DNA of 50,748 nt from Alphaproteobacteria bacterium. Lineage in GTDB: Bacteria > Pseudomonadota > Alphaproteobacteria > Geminicoccales > Geminicoccaceae. Shown here in pieces: positions 33,005-41,667 of the stretch. The number at the start of each line of letters is the position of its first letter. The first letter of the stretch is position 1. Where the stretch lies: contig JAUIID010000008.1 in the NCBI GenBank assembly GCA_030431615.1, forward strand, positions 1 to 50,748. Direction: 5' to 3'. Under the pieces are notes generated by a model. The model ran no database searches, was not told the DNA's origin, and saw nothing but the letters and a program-made list of their open reading frames with translations. The position numbers and the translations under genes are program-made.

Positions 33005-33915
33005 GCGCCGGCTCCGGCTAGCTCGCGGCCGGCCGCCTTGCGCCGCCTGGGCGCGGTCTCCGCCAGCACGTTGCGCAGGGCCGGCAGCATCAGCGCGAAC
33101 GCGTCCTCGTGCATCTCCGGCGAGGGATAGTATGTGTTGATCGAGTTGGCGATCTTGGCATCGCCCAGATGGACCTCGATGGGTGCGTCGGTGGTCCGGT
33201 CGGTGAGCACGTGCGGCATGCCGCGGCTGCTCACCACCTCGACATAGTGGTCGGCAAAGTCGGCGACCTCGTCGATCATCGCCCGGTTGACGAACTGCGG
33301 GAAGACGCCGGAGATCGCCTTGTAGCTCTGGGTGCCTTCGCGATAGTCGGGCGTTCGCTTGGAGAACCAGAGCAGCACCTTCGGCACCTTGATGCGGGCG
33401 AGCAGCTGGATGGTCTCGCGCACCCAGTTGGCGCGCAGCTCGCCGACCACGGCGCGGACCAGCGCCGCCGGCTCGTGCTCGATCATCTTCTGGAAGGCGG
33501 TGTCGCCGGGCACATAGGGCAGGCTCGAGCCGCGCGGCCGCAGCATGTTCTTGCCGTGGCGGGCCTCGAAATAGCTGTTGTGCGAGCCGCGCGCGCTCAT
33601 CACCTGGACGATGCAGAAGCGGGCGCGGTTGGCATAGTCGAGATAGGCCGGGTTGCGCAGATAGAGCCCGGGGGCGGCGCCGCCGACCGAGAGATTGAGG
33701 AAAGGAAAGCCGATCGACCGCTGCAGGAGGTGGACATAAGGATCGCGCACCAGCACCCCGAAGCTCTGCCCGGCGCCCAGGACGGCGGCATATTGCCGGT
33801 CGCCCAGGTCGGCCGGCCGCGGGCCGCGGAGCGTGTACTCGATCTCGTCCAGCTCGAAGAGCTCGTAATCGACAACCGCGGAATCGCGAACCTGGTACTG
33901 GACGATCTTGCTCAT
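33001..33915 (-). CDS. DUF6473-like protein of glycan loci
   Basis: A 304-residue soluble protein. The block VLGAGQSFGVLVRDPYVHLL followed by FLNLSVGGAAPGLYL resembles DUF6473, found next to sulfotransferases and glycosyltransferases in alphaproteobacteria. The NLSVGGAAP part looks like an SGNH/GDSL-type nucleotide or ester site, but I cannot prove a triad. ATG 33915 is used, since the open frame upstream has no ribosome-binding site. It is probably an adaptor or modifying enzyme for sulfated surface glycans. Confidence 0.7.
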   Translation of the reverse strand: MSKIVQYQVRDSAVVDYELFELDEIEYTLRGPRPADLGDRQYAAVLGAGQSFGVLVRDPYVHLLQRSIGFPFLNLSVGGAAPGLYLRNPAYLDYANRARFCIVQVMSARGSHNSYFEARHGKNMLRPRGSSLPYVPGDTAFQKMIEHEPAALVRAVVGELRANWVRETIQLLARIKVPKVLLWFSKRTPDYREGTQSYKAISGVFPQFVNRAMIDEVADFADHYVEVVSSRGMPHVLTDRTTDAPIEVHLGDAKIANSINTYYPSPEMHEDAFALMLPALRNVLAETAPRRRKAAGRELAGAGA

Positions 33916-34001
33916 CGGCGGCCTGGCTTCCCTCAATGGTGCTCCCGGACGGCGGAACCTCCGGACGTACGGTGCCCGGTTAGCGCGCCGAAGCCTTATC
34001 A

Positions 34002-34014
34002 ATCAATAGTTGAT
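34002..34014. promoter_or_regulatory. Palindrome in divergent glycan promoter region
   Basis: ATCAA-TAG-TTGAT, in an A+T-rich patch of an otherwise G+C-rich 220-bp gap between the DUF6473-like gene and the glycosyltransferase gene. It could be an operator shared by both operons. Confidence 0.35.
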
Positions 34015-34135
34015 TTTTATCCACAGAATTCCTACCAGTCCCGGCATTGCATTCACGGCATGCAAGCCACCCCGCTGGCGGCGCCACCACGGCCACGCGC
34101 CGCCGCACGGACTCGGGTCGCGCCAGGGAACTGCC

Positions 34136-37100
34136 ATGCAGCCTGCTACCGCCGAACTGCCAGTCGCCCCCCGCCACTCGGCCATGGCCGAGGCAACAGC
34201 GGTCGACGTGGCCTTCCTCGGACAACCGGCGCAGCCCGACGCCGCCGCTGCCTGGCAGGCGGAGATCGACCTCCTGCGCCGCGCCGGCTGGCGCGTCCGC
34301 CACCAGGCCAGGGCGGCGCGGCGGCCGGCACCGCTCGATGCGGCGATCGTGCAGATCGCCGATCCCAGGCTCCTGCGCGGGCTCGAGCTCGCCAGCGCCG
34401 AGACGCAGCTCGTCATCCGGCATGCCGACCCAGAGGATGTCAGGGGTCTCCCTGCCCTCGCCCGCAGGCTCGGGCGCCGGATCGCCGTCGCCCCGGCGCA
34501 TGCCCTCGAGCGACTGGCGCTGAAGCGCCATCTGCCGGAAGCCTGGCTCACCCTGGACGACTGGCCGCTGCTGGTTCCGGACGAGGCGCTGCACGCCAGT
34601 GCCGACAAGCGGCCGGGGCGCCCCCTTGCGGTCGGCCTTCTGGCACCCACCGCCGAAGGCCATCTGGCGCCGGGCAGGCTGGCGGCAGCACTCCGTGCGC
34701 GAGGCGTCGGCCCCGACGCCATCAAGCTTCGGGTGGTTCAGGATGACGCGGTGACGGTGGCGGACCTCGCCGCTCTCGACGTGCTCATCGGCCCGCCCCT
34801 CGCCACCGAGGCGGACCTGCCATTCCTCGCCCGCCGGGCGCTGCTCGCCGGGGTGGCGCTCGTGCTCTCCGATGCCTGGAAGCCCGTCCTGCGTGCCTCG
34901 GCCGCCTTCTGGGACTGGCGCGAGATCGTCGACCGGCTGGTCGAGCTCGCCCAGGATCCGGGCCTCTGGCAACCGCTCTACCTCGACATCGTCGATCGCA
35001 CCATCGAGCGGGCCGGCGAGGAATCCTGTCTCGACCGGCTGCGCAACGGCACGCTCGGCCCCGCCTGTCCGTCGGCCATCCCCAATGCGGGCAGCGTTGC
35101 GGCATCGGGCGCCGTCGGCACGACCTGCGATCTCTTGATCCTCGGCGACTTCCGGCGACGCGAGGAGGCCACGGAGCAGCTCGTGGCCCAGATCGCCGGC
35201 CATGCGGACGCGGGCCAGCGTGTCGGCCTCCTCCAGGTCTCCAACGGTGCGCCGGGTGCCTCGATCCACCCCGGCATCGAGGCCTGCATACGGCAAGGCA
35301 GGGCGGTGATCTGCGCACCCGGCGGCCATCACAAGGCACGCGCCGTGCAGCTCGTGGTGCCGCGGCTGACCATTCCCGCCGTCGAGCGGATGCGGCCGGC
35401 GATCGAGGCCGCCCGCTGGCATGTCATCGAGAGCGAGGCGAAGCTGCCGGACTACGATCCGGCCCGCCTGCATGCGCAACTCGCCTGTCTCTTCGGCGCC
35501 CAACCGCTCTGGCACGGCACCGCACCCGCCGCCCGGACGGCGCTCGCCGCCATCGTGCCGACCGCCGCCGAAGCCTGGCCCGTTCCGGCAGCGCCGGGGA
35601 TCGGCGCAAGGTGGCGCGCCCGCCAGCGTCCCGTGATCGGCATCGTCGCCTATGATCCGTCCGATGCCCGGCAGGCACTCGAGGCGCTGGCGCCGGGCCT
35701 CGTTGACCGGAAACGGGACTGTCGCGTCCTGCTCGCCGGCAACCGGCGCACCCTGGCACTGCCGGCCGGGCTTCCGGCGCAGGTTCTCGCGATTGACGGC
35801 ACGGACATGGCCCGCTTCGTCGATGGCCTCGATCTCCTGGTCGTGCCGCCGGACTGCGTGCCGGAAAGGCTGCCGCAACGTGCCGTCACGGAGGCGCTGG
35901 CCCGCGGCCTGCCGGTCCTGGCATCGCCCGGCGAGGCGCTGACGCTGCAGTCCGGGCCGGTCCACCTCCCGCCGGAGGAATGGCCGGACTTCATCCGTCG
36001 ATTGCGACGCCCCATGGCGCCACCGGCGGCGGCCCGACCGGCAGTGGCGGAGGACCTTGCCGACCGGCTGGGCCTACAGGACGGCACCGGCCAGCCGCGA
36101 TCCCTGCCGGCGGTCTCAAACCGGGTGCTCTTCGTGACGGCGAACGGCGTCGGTCTCGGGCACATCACCCGCCTCGCGGCGATCGCCCGGCGCCTGCCCA
36201 AGAGGTTCGAGCCGGTCTTCGCCACCATGAGCCAGGCGGCCAGCGTGCTCGAGCAGCTCGGCTTCGCCACCGAGCTCCTGACCACCTATGCCGGCAAGCC
36301 GGCCAGGCCCTGGAACGCAGCGACGCGCGAGCGGATGAACGCCATCCTGGACTACCATCAGCCCGCGGCGCTGGTCCTCGATGCGTCGAATCCCTATCAG
36401 GGCGTGGTGGAGGCGGCGGCCTGCCGGCATGGCACGCGGCTGGTCTGGGTGCGCCGCGGCATGTGGCGGGCGAGCCAGGACAACAGCGAGTTCCTGACCA
36501 GGACACCCTATTTCGACCTGATCATCGAGCCCGACGACATCGCCGCGCAGGCGGACGTCTTCCGCGAGCGGCCGGGCTTCGAGGCGACGCGCGTCCCGCC
36601 GATCGGCCTGCTCGACGAGGTGGAGGTGCTCGATCGGCAGGCGGCGCGCAGGGCCCTGGGCCTGCCGGAGGCGGCCGACGGCGGCTCCGTGCTCGTGCAG
36701 CTGGGCTCGGGCACGACCCGCGACCTCAACAGCCTGCTCGGCCAGGTCTTCGAGATCCTGCAGCGCTTCCAGGGGCTCGAGATCGTGCTGGCGCAGTGGC
36801 TCAATGCACCGACCGAGTATCAGGGCCGGTGGCCCGGCGTGCGTCTGCTGAGCGGCTATCCGATCCCGCGCTACTACCGCGCCTTCGACTTCACGATCAG
36901 TGCCGCCGGCTACAACTCGTTCAACGATCTCCTGCGCTTCGGCCTGCCGACGATCTTCATCGCCAACGACGCCGAGTGCATGGACGACCAGGGTGCCCGC
37001 GCCCGTCACGCGGAGGCCGCCGGTGCCGCCTTCGAGATCGACGAGAACGATCTCGGCCCGCTGCACGACTGCATCCAGGCGATCCTGCAGCCGGCCGTTC

Positions 37101-37189
37101 GCGACTACCTCGACGAGCGCGCCCGGAGCCTCGCCTTGCCGAACGGGGCCGCCGCCGCCGCCCGCGCCATCGCCCGCCTGCTGCCCTGA
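34136..37189 (+). CDS. Large two-part glycosyltransferase (1017 aa)
   Basis: The C-terminal part (about 662-1017) is a GT-B glycosyltransferase of the GT28/MurG-like kind: VLFVTANGVGLGHITRLAAI, VLVQLGSGTTRDLNSL and SAAGYNSFNDLLRFGLPTIF (nucleotide-sugar site). The N-terminal 660 residues contain two weaker Rossmann-like stretches (VDVAFLGQPAQ..., VIGIVAYDPSDARQALEALA, DLLVVPPDCVPERLPQ, then ARGLPVLASPGEAL) that look like a degenerate GT-B pair. ATG 34136 is chosen with AGGGA before it. It is followed 19 nt later by another glycosyltransferase. It probably builds a surface polysaccharide that the neighbouring sulfotransferase decorates. Confidence 0.8.
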   Translation: MQPATAELPVAPRHSAMAEATAVDVAFLGQPAQPDAAAAWQAEIDLLRRAGWRVRHQARAARRPAPLDAAIVQIADPRLLRGLELASAETQLVIRHADPEDVRGLPALARRLGRRIAVAPAHALERLALKRHLPEAWLTLDDWPLLVPDEALHASADKRPGRPLAVGLLAPTAEGHLAPGRLAAALRARGVGPDAIKLRVVQDDAVTVADLAALDVLIGPPLATEADLPFLARRALLAGVALVLSDAWKPVLRASAAFWDWREIVDRLVELAQDPGLWQPLYLDIVDRTIERAGEESCLDRLRNGTLGPACPSAIPNAGSVAASGAVGTTCDLLILGDFRRREEATEQLVAQIAGHADAGQRVGLLQVSNGAPGASIHPGIEACIRQGRAVICAPGGHHKARAVQLVVPRLTIPAVERMRPAIEAARWHVIESEAKLPDYDPARLHAQLACLFGAQPLWHGTAPAARTALAAIVPTAAEAWPVPAAPGIGARWRARQRPVIGIVAYDPSDARQALEALAPGLVDRKRDCRVLLAGNRRTLALPAGLPAQVLAIDGTDMARFVDGLDLLVVPPDCVPERLPQRAVTEALARGLPVLASPGEALTLQSGPVHLPPEEWPDFIRRLRRPMAPPAAARPAVAEDLADRLGLQDGTGQPRSLPAVSNRVLFVTANGVGLGHITRLAAIARRLPKRFEPVFATMSQAASVLEQLGFATELLTTYAGKPARPWNAATRERMNAILDYHQPAALVLDASNPYQGVVEAAACRHGTRLVWVRRGMWRASQDNSEFLTRTPYFDLIIEPDDIAAQADVFRERPGFEATRVPPIGLLDEVEVLDRQAARRALGLPEAADGGSVLVQLGSGTTRDLNSLLGQVFEILQRFQGLEIVLAQWLNAPTEYQGRWPGVRLLSGYPIPRYYRAFDFTISAAGYNSFNDLLRFGLPTIFIANDAECMDDQGARARHAEAAGAAFEIDENDLGPLHDCIQAILQPAVRDYLDERARSLALPNGAAAAARAIARLLP

Positions 37190-37208
37190 GAAAAGAGGAG
37201 CCCTGCGC

Positions 37209-38936
37209 ATGACGATCGTCAGCCGCGAAAGCCACCCCGCCGCGCTGACGCCGCGACCCTTCGCGCCCGCCAGCCGGCTGCACGCACAGCTCGAGCTGCA
37301 GGCGCGCGAGCTCCACGATCTGCGCGCCCGTCTCGGCGCGGCGCTCGCCGAGCTTGGCACCCTGGCACCGACGCTGCTGGCCCCGCCGCTCGGCCCGGTA
37401 CGCCGGTCGAGCTACCGGCGACTGACGATCGATGCGAACCGGATCCCCGAACCGCGTCCGACCTGGTGGCCCGGCGACGCCGAGACCGCAGGGCCGCTCC
37501 GGCCGGCGCCGGGCCATCGCTGCGCCGGGCTGATCGACGACCAGGTCCCGGTCGTCGCCGTCTCCTTCTGCGGCGTCGCCGCCGCGACCACGGCGGCGGC
37601 CCTCGAGCAGATCACCGAGCAGCAGATCCTGCGCCGGGCGTTCGTGCCGCTCTTCATCACCGACGATGCCAGCCAGCTCCATCTCTTCCGCCACCAGGGC
37701 TACGACGCCGAGCTCCTGCCGACGCGCGACGCCCTCGATGCCTGCCCCGGCGGCATCGACCCGGACCGCTTCCTCGCGGCGCGCCTCGTCGCGATCCGCG
37801 AGACCTGGCAGGTCGGGCGGTTCGTCGACATGGGGGCAACACCCCTGCCGCCGGTGGCGGAGCCCGATGGGCTGCCGCGCCCGCTCGCGACCCTCGTCTT
37901 CTACAAGGACTACCGGCGCTACAACCCCTACCAGCACCTGCTCTATGCGGCCCTGCCACGGATCGGCAGCATGGCGGGCGACGTCGAGCTGGCGATCGCG
38001 CAGGCCCGCCTCGGCCCCACCTTCTTCCATGTCAACTGGGAGGAGGCCCTTTATCGCGGCGCGCCGGACGCAGCGGCGGCACTGGCGCTGGTCGACGGTT
38101 TCCTCGAGCGCCTGGACCTCTTGCACGCGGCTGGCGGACAGGTCGTCTGGACGGTCCACAACAGCGAGCCGCACGACAACCCGTTCCCCGATGCCTATGC
38201 CCGGCTGGCCGCGGGCATCGCCGCGCGGGCGGCCCTCGTCCTCGTTCACTCGCGAACGGCCGCGGCCCTCGTGGCCGAACGCCACGGCATGCCCGACGAA
38301 CGCCTGCTCGTCGTGCCACATGGCGGCTACCACGCGCTCTACGGCGACCGGCCGAAGCCGGCCGTGGCCCGGCAGACCCTGGGCCTGCCCGAGCAGGGCG
38401 TTCTGTTCGGTTTCGTCGGCAATGTCCGCGCCTACAAGAACCTGCCGCTCCTGCTCGAGGCTTTCGCACGCCTGCCCCGCGGCCGGGCACGGCTCCTGGT
38501 CGCCGGCCGGCAGGACCCGCCGCTCGAGCTCGACGGGCTCGATCCGGCGGTGCTGCAGGAGCTGGTCGTCCGCGACGAGGTGATCGAGGATGGCCTGCTG
38601 CCGCACCACCTCGCCGCCTGCGATGCCATCGTCCTGCCCTTCGGCCGTATCCTGACCTCGGGCAGCCTGATGCTGGCCCTGTCGCTCGAGGTGCCGGTCA
38701 TCGTCCAGGCCGTGCCGAGCCTGCTCGAGGTGGTGACGGACGGCCAGAACGGCATGGTTTTCGAACCGGGCGACGCCGCCTCGCTCGCCGAGCGCATGAC
38801 GGCCCTGCTCGACGCCCCCGGCCGCCAGCGCGTGGCCATGCGGCGCGCCGCGGGGCGGACGGCCCGGCGGTGCGACTGGGGGTGGATCGGGCGGCGGGTC
38901 GGCGAACGGCTGCTCGCACTGGTCAACGTCGGCTAG
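37209..38936 (+). CDS. Glycosyltransferase family 4-like protein
   Basis: A 575-residue protein. Residues about 1-190 are an N-terminal extension with a coiled segment (LHAQLELQARELHDLRARLG). The GT-B core follows: VVWTVHNSEPHDNPFPDAYA, VLVHSRTAAALVAERHG, LFGFVGNVRAYKNLPLLLEA and FGRILTSGSLMLALSLEVPV, with DGQNGMVFEPGD near the end. GAGGAG precedes the ATG by 8 nt. It forms an operon with the preceding glycosyltransferase. Its last 14 nt overlap the convergent BTLCP gene. Confidence 0.88.
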   Translation: MTIVSRESHPAALTPRPFAPASRLHAQLELQARELHDLRARLGAALAELGTLAPTLLAPPLGPVRRSSYRRLTIDANRIPEPRPTWWPGDAETAGPLRPAPGHRCAGLIDDQVPVVAVSFCGVAAATTAAALEQITEQQILRRAFVPLFITDDASQLHLFRHQGYDAELLPTRDALDACPGGIDPDRFLAARLVAIRETWQVGRFVDMGATPLPPVAEPDGLPRPLATLVFYKDYRRYNPYQHLLYAALPRIGSMAGDVELAIAQARLGPTFFHVNWEEALYRGAPDAAAALALVDGFLERLDLLHAAGGQVVWTVHNSEPHDNPFPDAYARLAAGIAARAALVLVHSRTAAALVAERHGMPDERLLVVPHGGYHALYGDRPKPAVARQTLGLPEQGVLFGFVGNVRAYKNLPLLLEAFARLPRGRARLLVAGRQDPPLELDGLDPAVLQELVVRDEVIEDGLLPHHLAACDAIVLPFGRILTSGSLMLALSLEVPVIVQAVPSLLEVVTDGQNGMVFEPGDAASLAERMTALLDAPGRQRVAMRRAAGRTARRCDWGWIGRRVGERLLALVNVG

Positions 38937-39567
38937 CTGCCCTCTCGATGTCGCCCGCCGCGCGCCCATGGCCGGCGAGCATCGCGAACACGGTGCCGTA
39001 GGGCGAGATGCTCCAGCTGCCGTCGGGGCCGGCCCCCTCGACCGCGATCAGTCGGTAGCCCAGGGCCTCGAGCCGCGTCCACGGCAGGGCATCGTCGAAC
39101 CGGTTGTCGAGGACCAGCGGTCCCGCCGCCGCGTCGACGAGGAGCACCGCGTGATACTCGTCGCTCTCCGTCGCGACGGTGGCGAAGCGCAGCTGCTCGC
39201 CGGGCCAGCCGGCGGCGATGAGCCGGTGCTTCTTGGTCAGGGCGAAGTCCTCGCAGTCACCCGCTTCCGGCTCGATCTCCCACCGGTCGCGACCGTCCGG
39301 CTCGAGCGCGGGAGCGATTGCCGCGTTGACCGCGTCGTTGATCCGCTCGAGCGCCTGCAGTGCCGCACTGTCCGGCAGCTCGCCGGGTCGCGGGGCGGTG
39401 CCGTTGCACAAGCCCGGGGCCTGCGCGCAGAGCGCCTGCCAGCCCGCAGGTCCGGCGAAGCCCGCGGCATCAGCCCCGAACGGCAGGCCGGCCGCGGCGA
39501 GCAGCAGGACGATTCCCAGCCACCGTCCGGTGCTGCGCCGGATCCGCGGCCTGCCGCCATCGACCAT
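38923..39567 (-). CDS. Transglutaminase-like cysteine peptidase (BTLCP)
   Basis: A 214-residue exported protein. A signal segment (WLGIVLLLAAAGLPFGADA) precedes the catalytic domain. Catalytic residues are Cys in EAGDCEDFALTKKHRL (about 107), His in EYHAVLLVD (about 138) and Asp in LVLDNRFDD (about 150). Family knowledge: these bacterial transglutaminase-like peptidases often sit beside surface adhesin or secretion genes and process them in the periplasm (LapG is the best-known member). No LapD or large adhesin gene adjoins it here, but the giant secreted protein at 41668 lies 2 kb away. Confidence 0.88.
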   Translation of the reverse strand: MVDGGRPRIRRSTGRWLGIVLLLAAAGLPFGADAAGFAGPAGWQALCAQAPGLCNGTAPRPGELPDSAALQALERINDAVNAAIAPALEPDGRDRWEIEPEAGDCEDFALTKKHRLIAAGWPGEQLRFATVATESDEYHAVLLVDAAAGPLVLDNRFDDALPWTRLEALGYRLIAVEGAGPDGSWSISPYGTVFAMLAGHGRAAGDIERAASRR

Positions 39568-39777
39568 CTGGAGAACCCCTCGCCGGCATCACCACCCGCC
39601 ACAATTAATAAACGATTAACCATAAACAACGCGAGGCCCGGGTAGAGAAATACGTTCTCCAGTACTTTGCCCCATTCACCCAATTTTAAAGCGCTCGGCG
39701 GTATAAGCCCGGTCACGGATCCGGTACCAGTGTTCGACGTGGTGCTGACCGAGAGTGAATCCCCAATCAGGAGATCC

Positions 39778-40206
39778 ATGATGGCACAACGGCCGAACAA
39801 GCTGCTGCTGACCCTGAGTGCGCTCGGCATTGCCGCCGGCATCAATGCCGGCGAGGCGCAGGCCCAGACGGTGAACTATGACAGCTTCGGCGAATTCGTC
39901 AGCTATGCCCGGGCATCGCTGTTCAACGACCACATGGCCAAGATCGATTTCGTCCGCGCCTATCCGCACAGCCCGGTGGCGCAGCGCGTGGCGCGTCAGG
40001 TTGCCCGGCACATGCATGCGATGCCGGTGGCGGAACGCCGTTCCTTCATGGACGCCGTCGCCGCCCGCGGCGGCCTGCCACCGACCGTGGCGGAGGCGTC
40101 CAGGCTTGCCGGCCTGTCCTCGGCCTCCATCGGTCAAGGCGGCCGCCAGTCCAGCGGCGGGGTCGCCCAGTCTCCCGAGCAGGGCCCTGCCTCCTCGTAC
40201 ATGTGA
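39778..40206 (+). CDS. Small secreted protein, unknown function
   Basis: A 142-residue protein with a clear signal peptide (KLLLTLSALGIAAGINAGEA, cleavage near QAQ). The mature part begins VNYDSFGEFVSYARASLFND and has helical blocks (RVARQVARHMHAMPVAERRS) and a Gly/Ser/Gln-rich tail. AGGAGATCC lies directly before ATG 39778, an excellent ribosome-binding site. I know no family. It is divergent from the BTLCP gene and followed by a strong hairpin. Confidence 0.75.
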   Translation: MMAQRPNKLLLTLSALGIAAGINAGEAQAQTVNYDSFGEFVSYARASLFNDHMAKIDFVRAYPHSPVAQRVARQVARHMHAMPVAERRSFMDAVAARGGLPPTVAEASRLAGLSSASIGQGGRQSSGGVAQSPEQGPASSYM

Positions 40207-40214
40207 CGTAGCGG

Positions 40215-40247
40215 GGCGTCGCCCCGAGAGAGCATCGGGGCGACGCC
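40215..40247 (+). terminator. Strong hairpin after secreted protein gene
   Basis: A perfect 13-bp stem, GGCGTCGCCCCGA / TCGGGGCGACGCC, with loop GAGAGCA, beginning 8 nt past the stop codon. There is no T-run, so it may be a U-less terminator or an mRNA 3' stabiliser. Confidence 0.55.
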
Positions 40248-40355
40248 AGGGCACCGCGTCCCCGCCGCCCGGCGCGACAGCCGGGCGGGCACCGATGCGG
40301 TTGCCCGCTGCGCTCCGCCCCCCAACCGCCACCGAGCCAAAGACCGGATGGGCCC

Positions 40356-40373
40356 GGGAAGGCGTGCCTTCCC
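40356..40373. repeat. Dispersed hairpin repeat, copy 2
   Basis: GGGAAGGC-GT-GCCTTCCC inside the same GGATGGGCCC context as the copies at 31442 and 47430. The outer CGG of the right arm is changed to TGA, so the stem is 8 bp. It is not next to mtlK sequence. Confidence 0.88.
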
Positions 40374-40625
40374 TGATTCATCCTGCCCCTTCTCCGCGTG
40401 GCCCGGTGCAGGCGACCGGGTGAGCGCTGAAAGCTCCGAGCATGATCTACCCGTTCGCGCCGCCGCGCCGCGACCGGCGGCGGGTGAACCACTGTAGGAT
40501 TTATACCCTATGACGCGCGCGCTGTCCAGCGCTTGTCGGGTTCGATCGGCAAAAGCGGGTTCCTGGCGTGTCTGCGGGTGCGGCAAGGCGGTGGAAAGGC
40601 ACGGCTGGGCTGATTTTGGGCTCTC

Positions 40626-40747
40626 GGGTTCGTTGGTCGTCGGTCGGGTTCGTTCGTCGATTCCCTGGGTTCGATCGTCGATTTGGCGGGTTCGTTCGCC
40701 CTTTCCGTGGGTTCGTTCGTTGGCCCTGCGGGTTCGTTCGCATGGAA
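40626..40747. repeat. Six 20-21 bp tandem units (copy B)
   Basis: Units start GGGTTCG(T/A)(T/C); the first is 20 bp, the rest 21 bp. In copy A the first two units are 20 bp, so the frames of the two copies differ. Confidence 0.9.
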
Positions 40748-40904
40748 CTGTCGCGTTATACGCGACAGTTGTCATAATACTGTCGCGTTATACGCGACAC
40801 CAGGGGCCAACTGTCGCGTTATATGCGACACTTGCCGTCAAACTGTCGCGTATAGCGCGACAGTCCCGGGTTCGGCGGTGACGGTTGTCGCGGAATCCGC
40901 GACA
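40748..40904. repeat. Five TGTCGC-N-GCGACA palindromes (copy B)
   Basis: Palindromes lie at 40748-40768, 40781-40799, 40812-40830, 40843-40863 and 40886-40904. All arms are perfect except one position in the third, which has G opposite T in both copies. Confidence 0.95.
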
Positions 40905-40948
40905 TCCCGAGGGGCGGCAAACGGGCCGTTGGATGGCTTCGGCAGGAT

Positions 40949-41667
40949 TATTCGGGGAAATTCTGCGCCGGTCGGCGATATTCGTCGGCGTGGCGGTGAA
41001 AACCGCGCTGAATTATCTCGTCGTGTGCTGGCAGTTCTTTTGTGGTCGCTGCATCTCGTCCGGCAAACGCGTCCGGCCAAGCTGTCAACGAAAAGAGCGG
41101 CCATGCTGGTAGCGCTACGACACCTCGGCGCTGGGTGCAACAGTGACCAAGTGTGAGACTGGACGAGATCGATCCACCTCGCTGCGCGTCAGTTCGGTCG
41201 GTAGCTTTTCCCATGGCGCTACGAGAACAGCACCGAAGTTCGGGCGTCGAATGGCGAAGGTCGCAAAGATCACGCCAGATCACACAATCAGAGACGCTGC
41301 GTCTGATAAGAAAGATATCTCAGGCTGAAATTCTGCTTCACATTGGCAGTGCCTGGTTGTATCTATTAGGATAATACGCTATCATTTTATCCGCCGTCGC
41401 TGAAAGGTAATATCGTCCTCGCATCGGGCATTGTGTGAGGCAGACAGCGCTCACCCACTAAGCCCAGATGTTAGCGTGTTGGCGGATTCGTCGCTGTTCG
41501 CGCAGGGAGCGTGGTCCGCGACCCGATGACCGAGCGTCACAGCTGAGAGATGGTGGGCGCGTCGCCTAGTGGAACCGAGTCGCCACATGGTAGAAACGCT
41601 CGTCAATGAGAACAGATCCTCTCGATGTCACTGTCATTGGAATCAATCGTTCCAGGGAGATCCAAAA
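40949..41667. other. Intergenic region upstream of the giant secreted protein gene
   Basis: No gene is supported. Base composition falls in G+C from about 41200 onward, matching the acquired gene downstream. Confidence 0.5.
41357..41385 (+). promoter_or_regulatory. Possible promoter upstream of giant secreted protein gene
   Basis: TTGTAT (41357-41362) and TATCAT (41380-41385) with a 17-bp spacer in an A+T-rich patch. It would give a 5' leader of about 280 nt. Confidence 0.3.

Larger units (their letters stand above)
40496..40948. repeat. Phased tandem-repeat/palindrome element, copy B
   Basis: A second copy in the same orientation as copy A, 13,996 bp away. It starts AGGATTTATA at 40496. 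Tandem GGGTTCG units begin at 40626, 40646, 40667, 40688, 40709 and 40730. Palindromes begin at 40748, 40781, 40812, 40843 and 40886, with centres 32, 31, 32 and 42 bp apart as in copy A. The first 130 bp are weakly alike but keep their length almost exactly. Confidence 0.9.
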
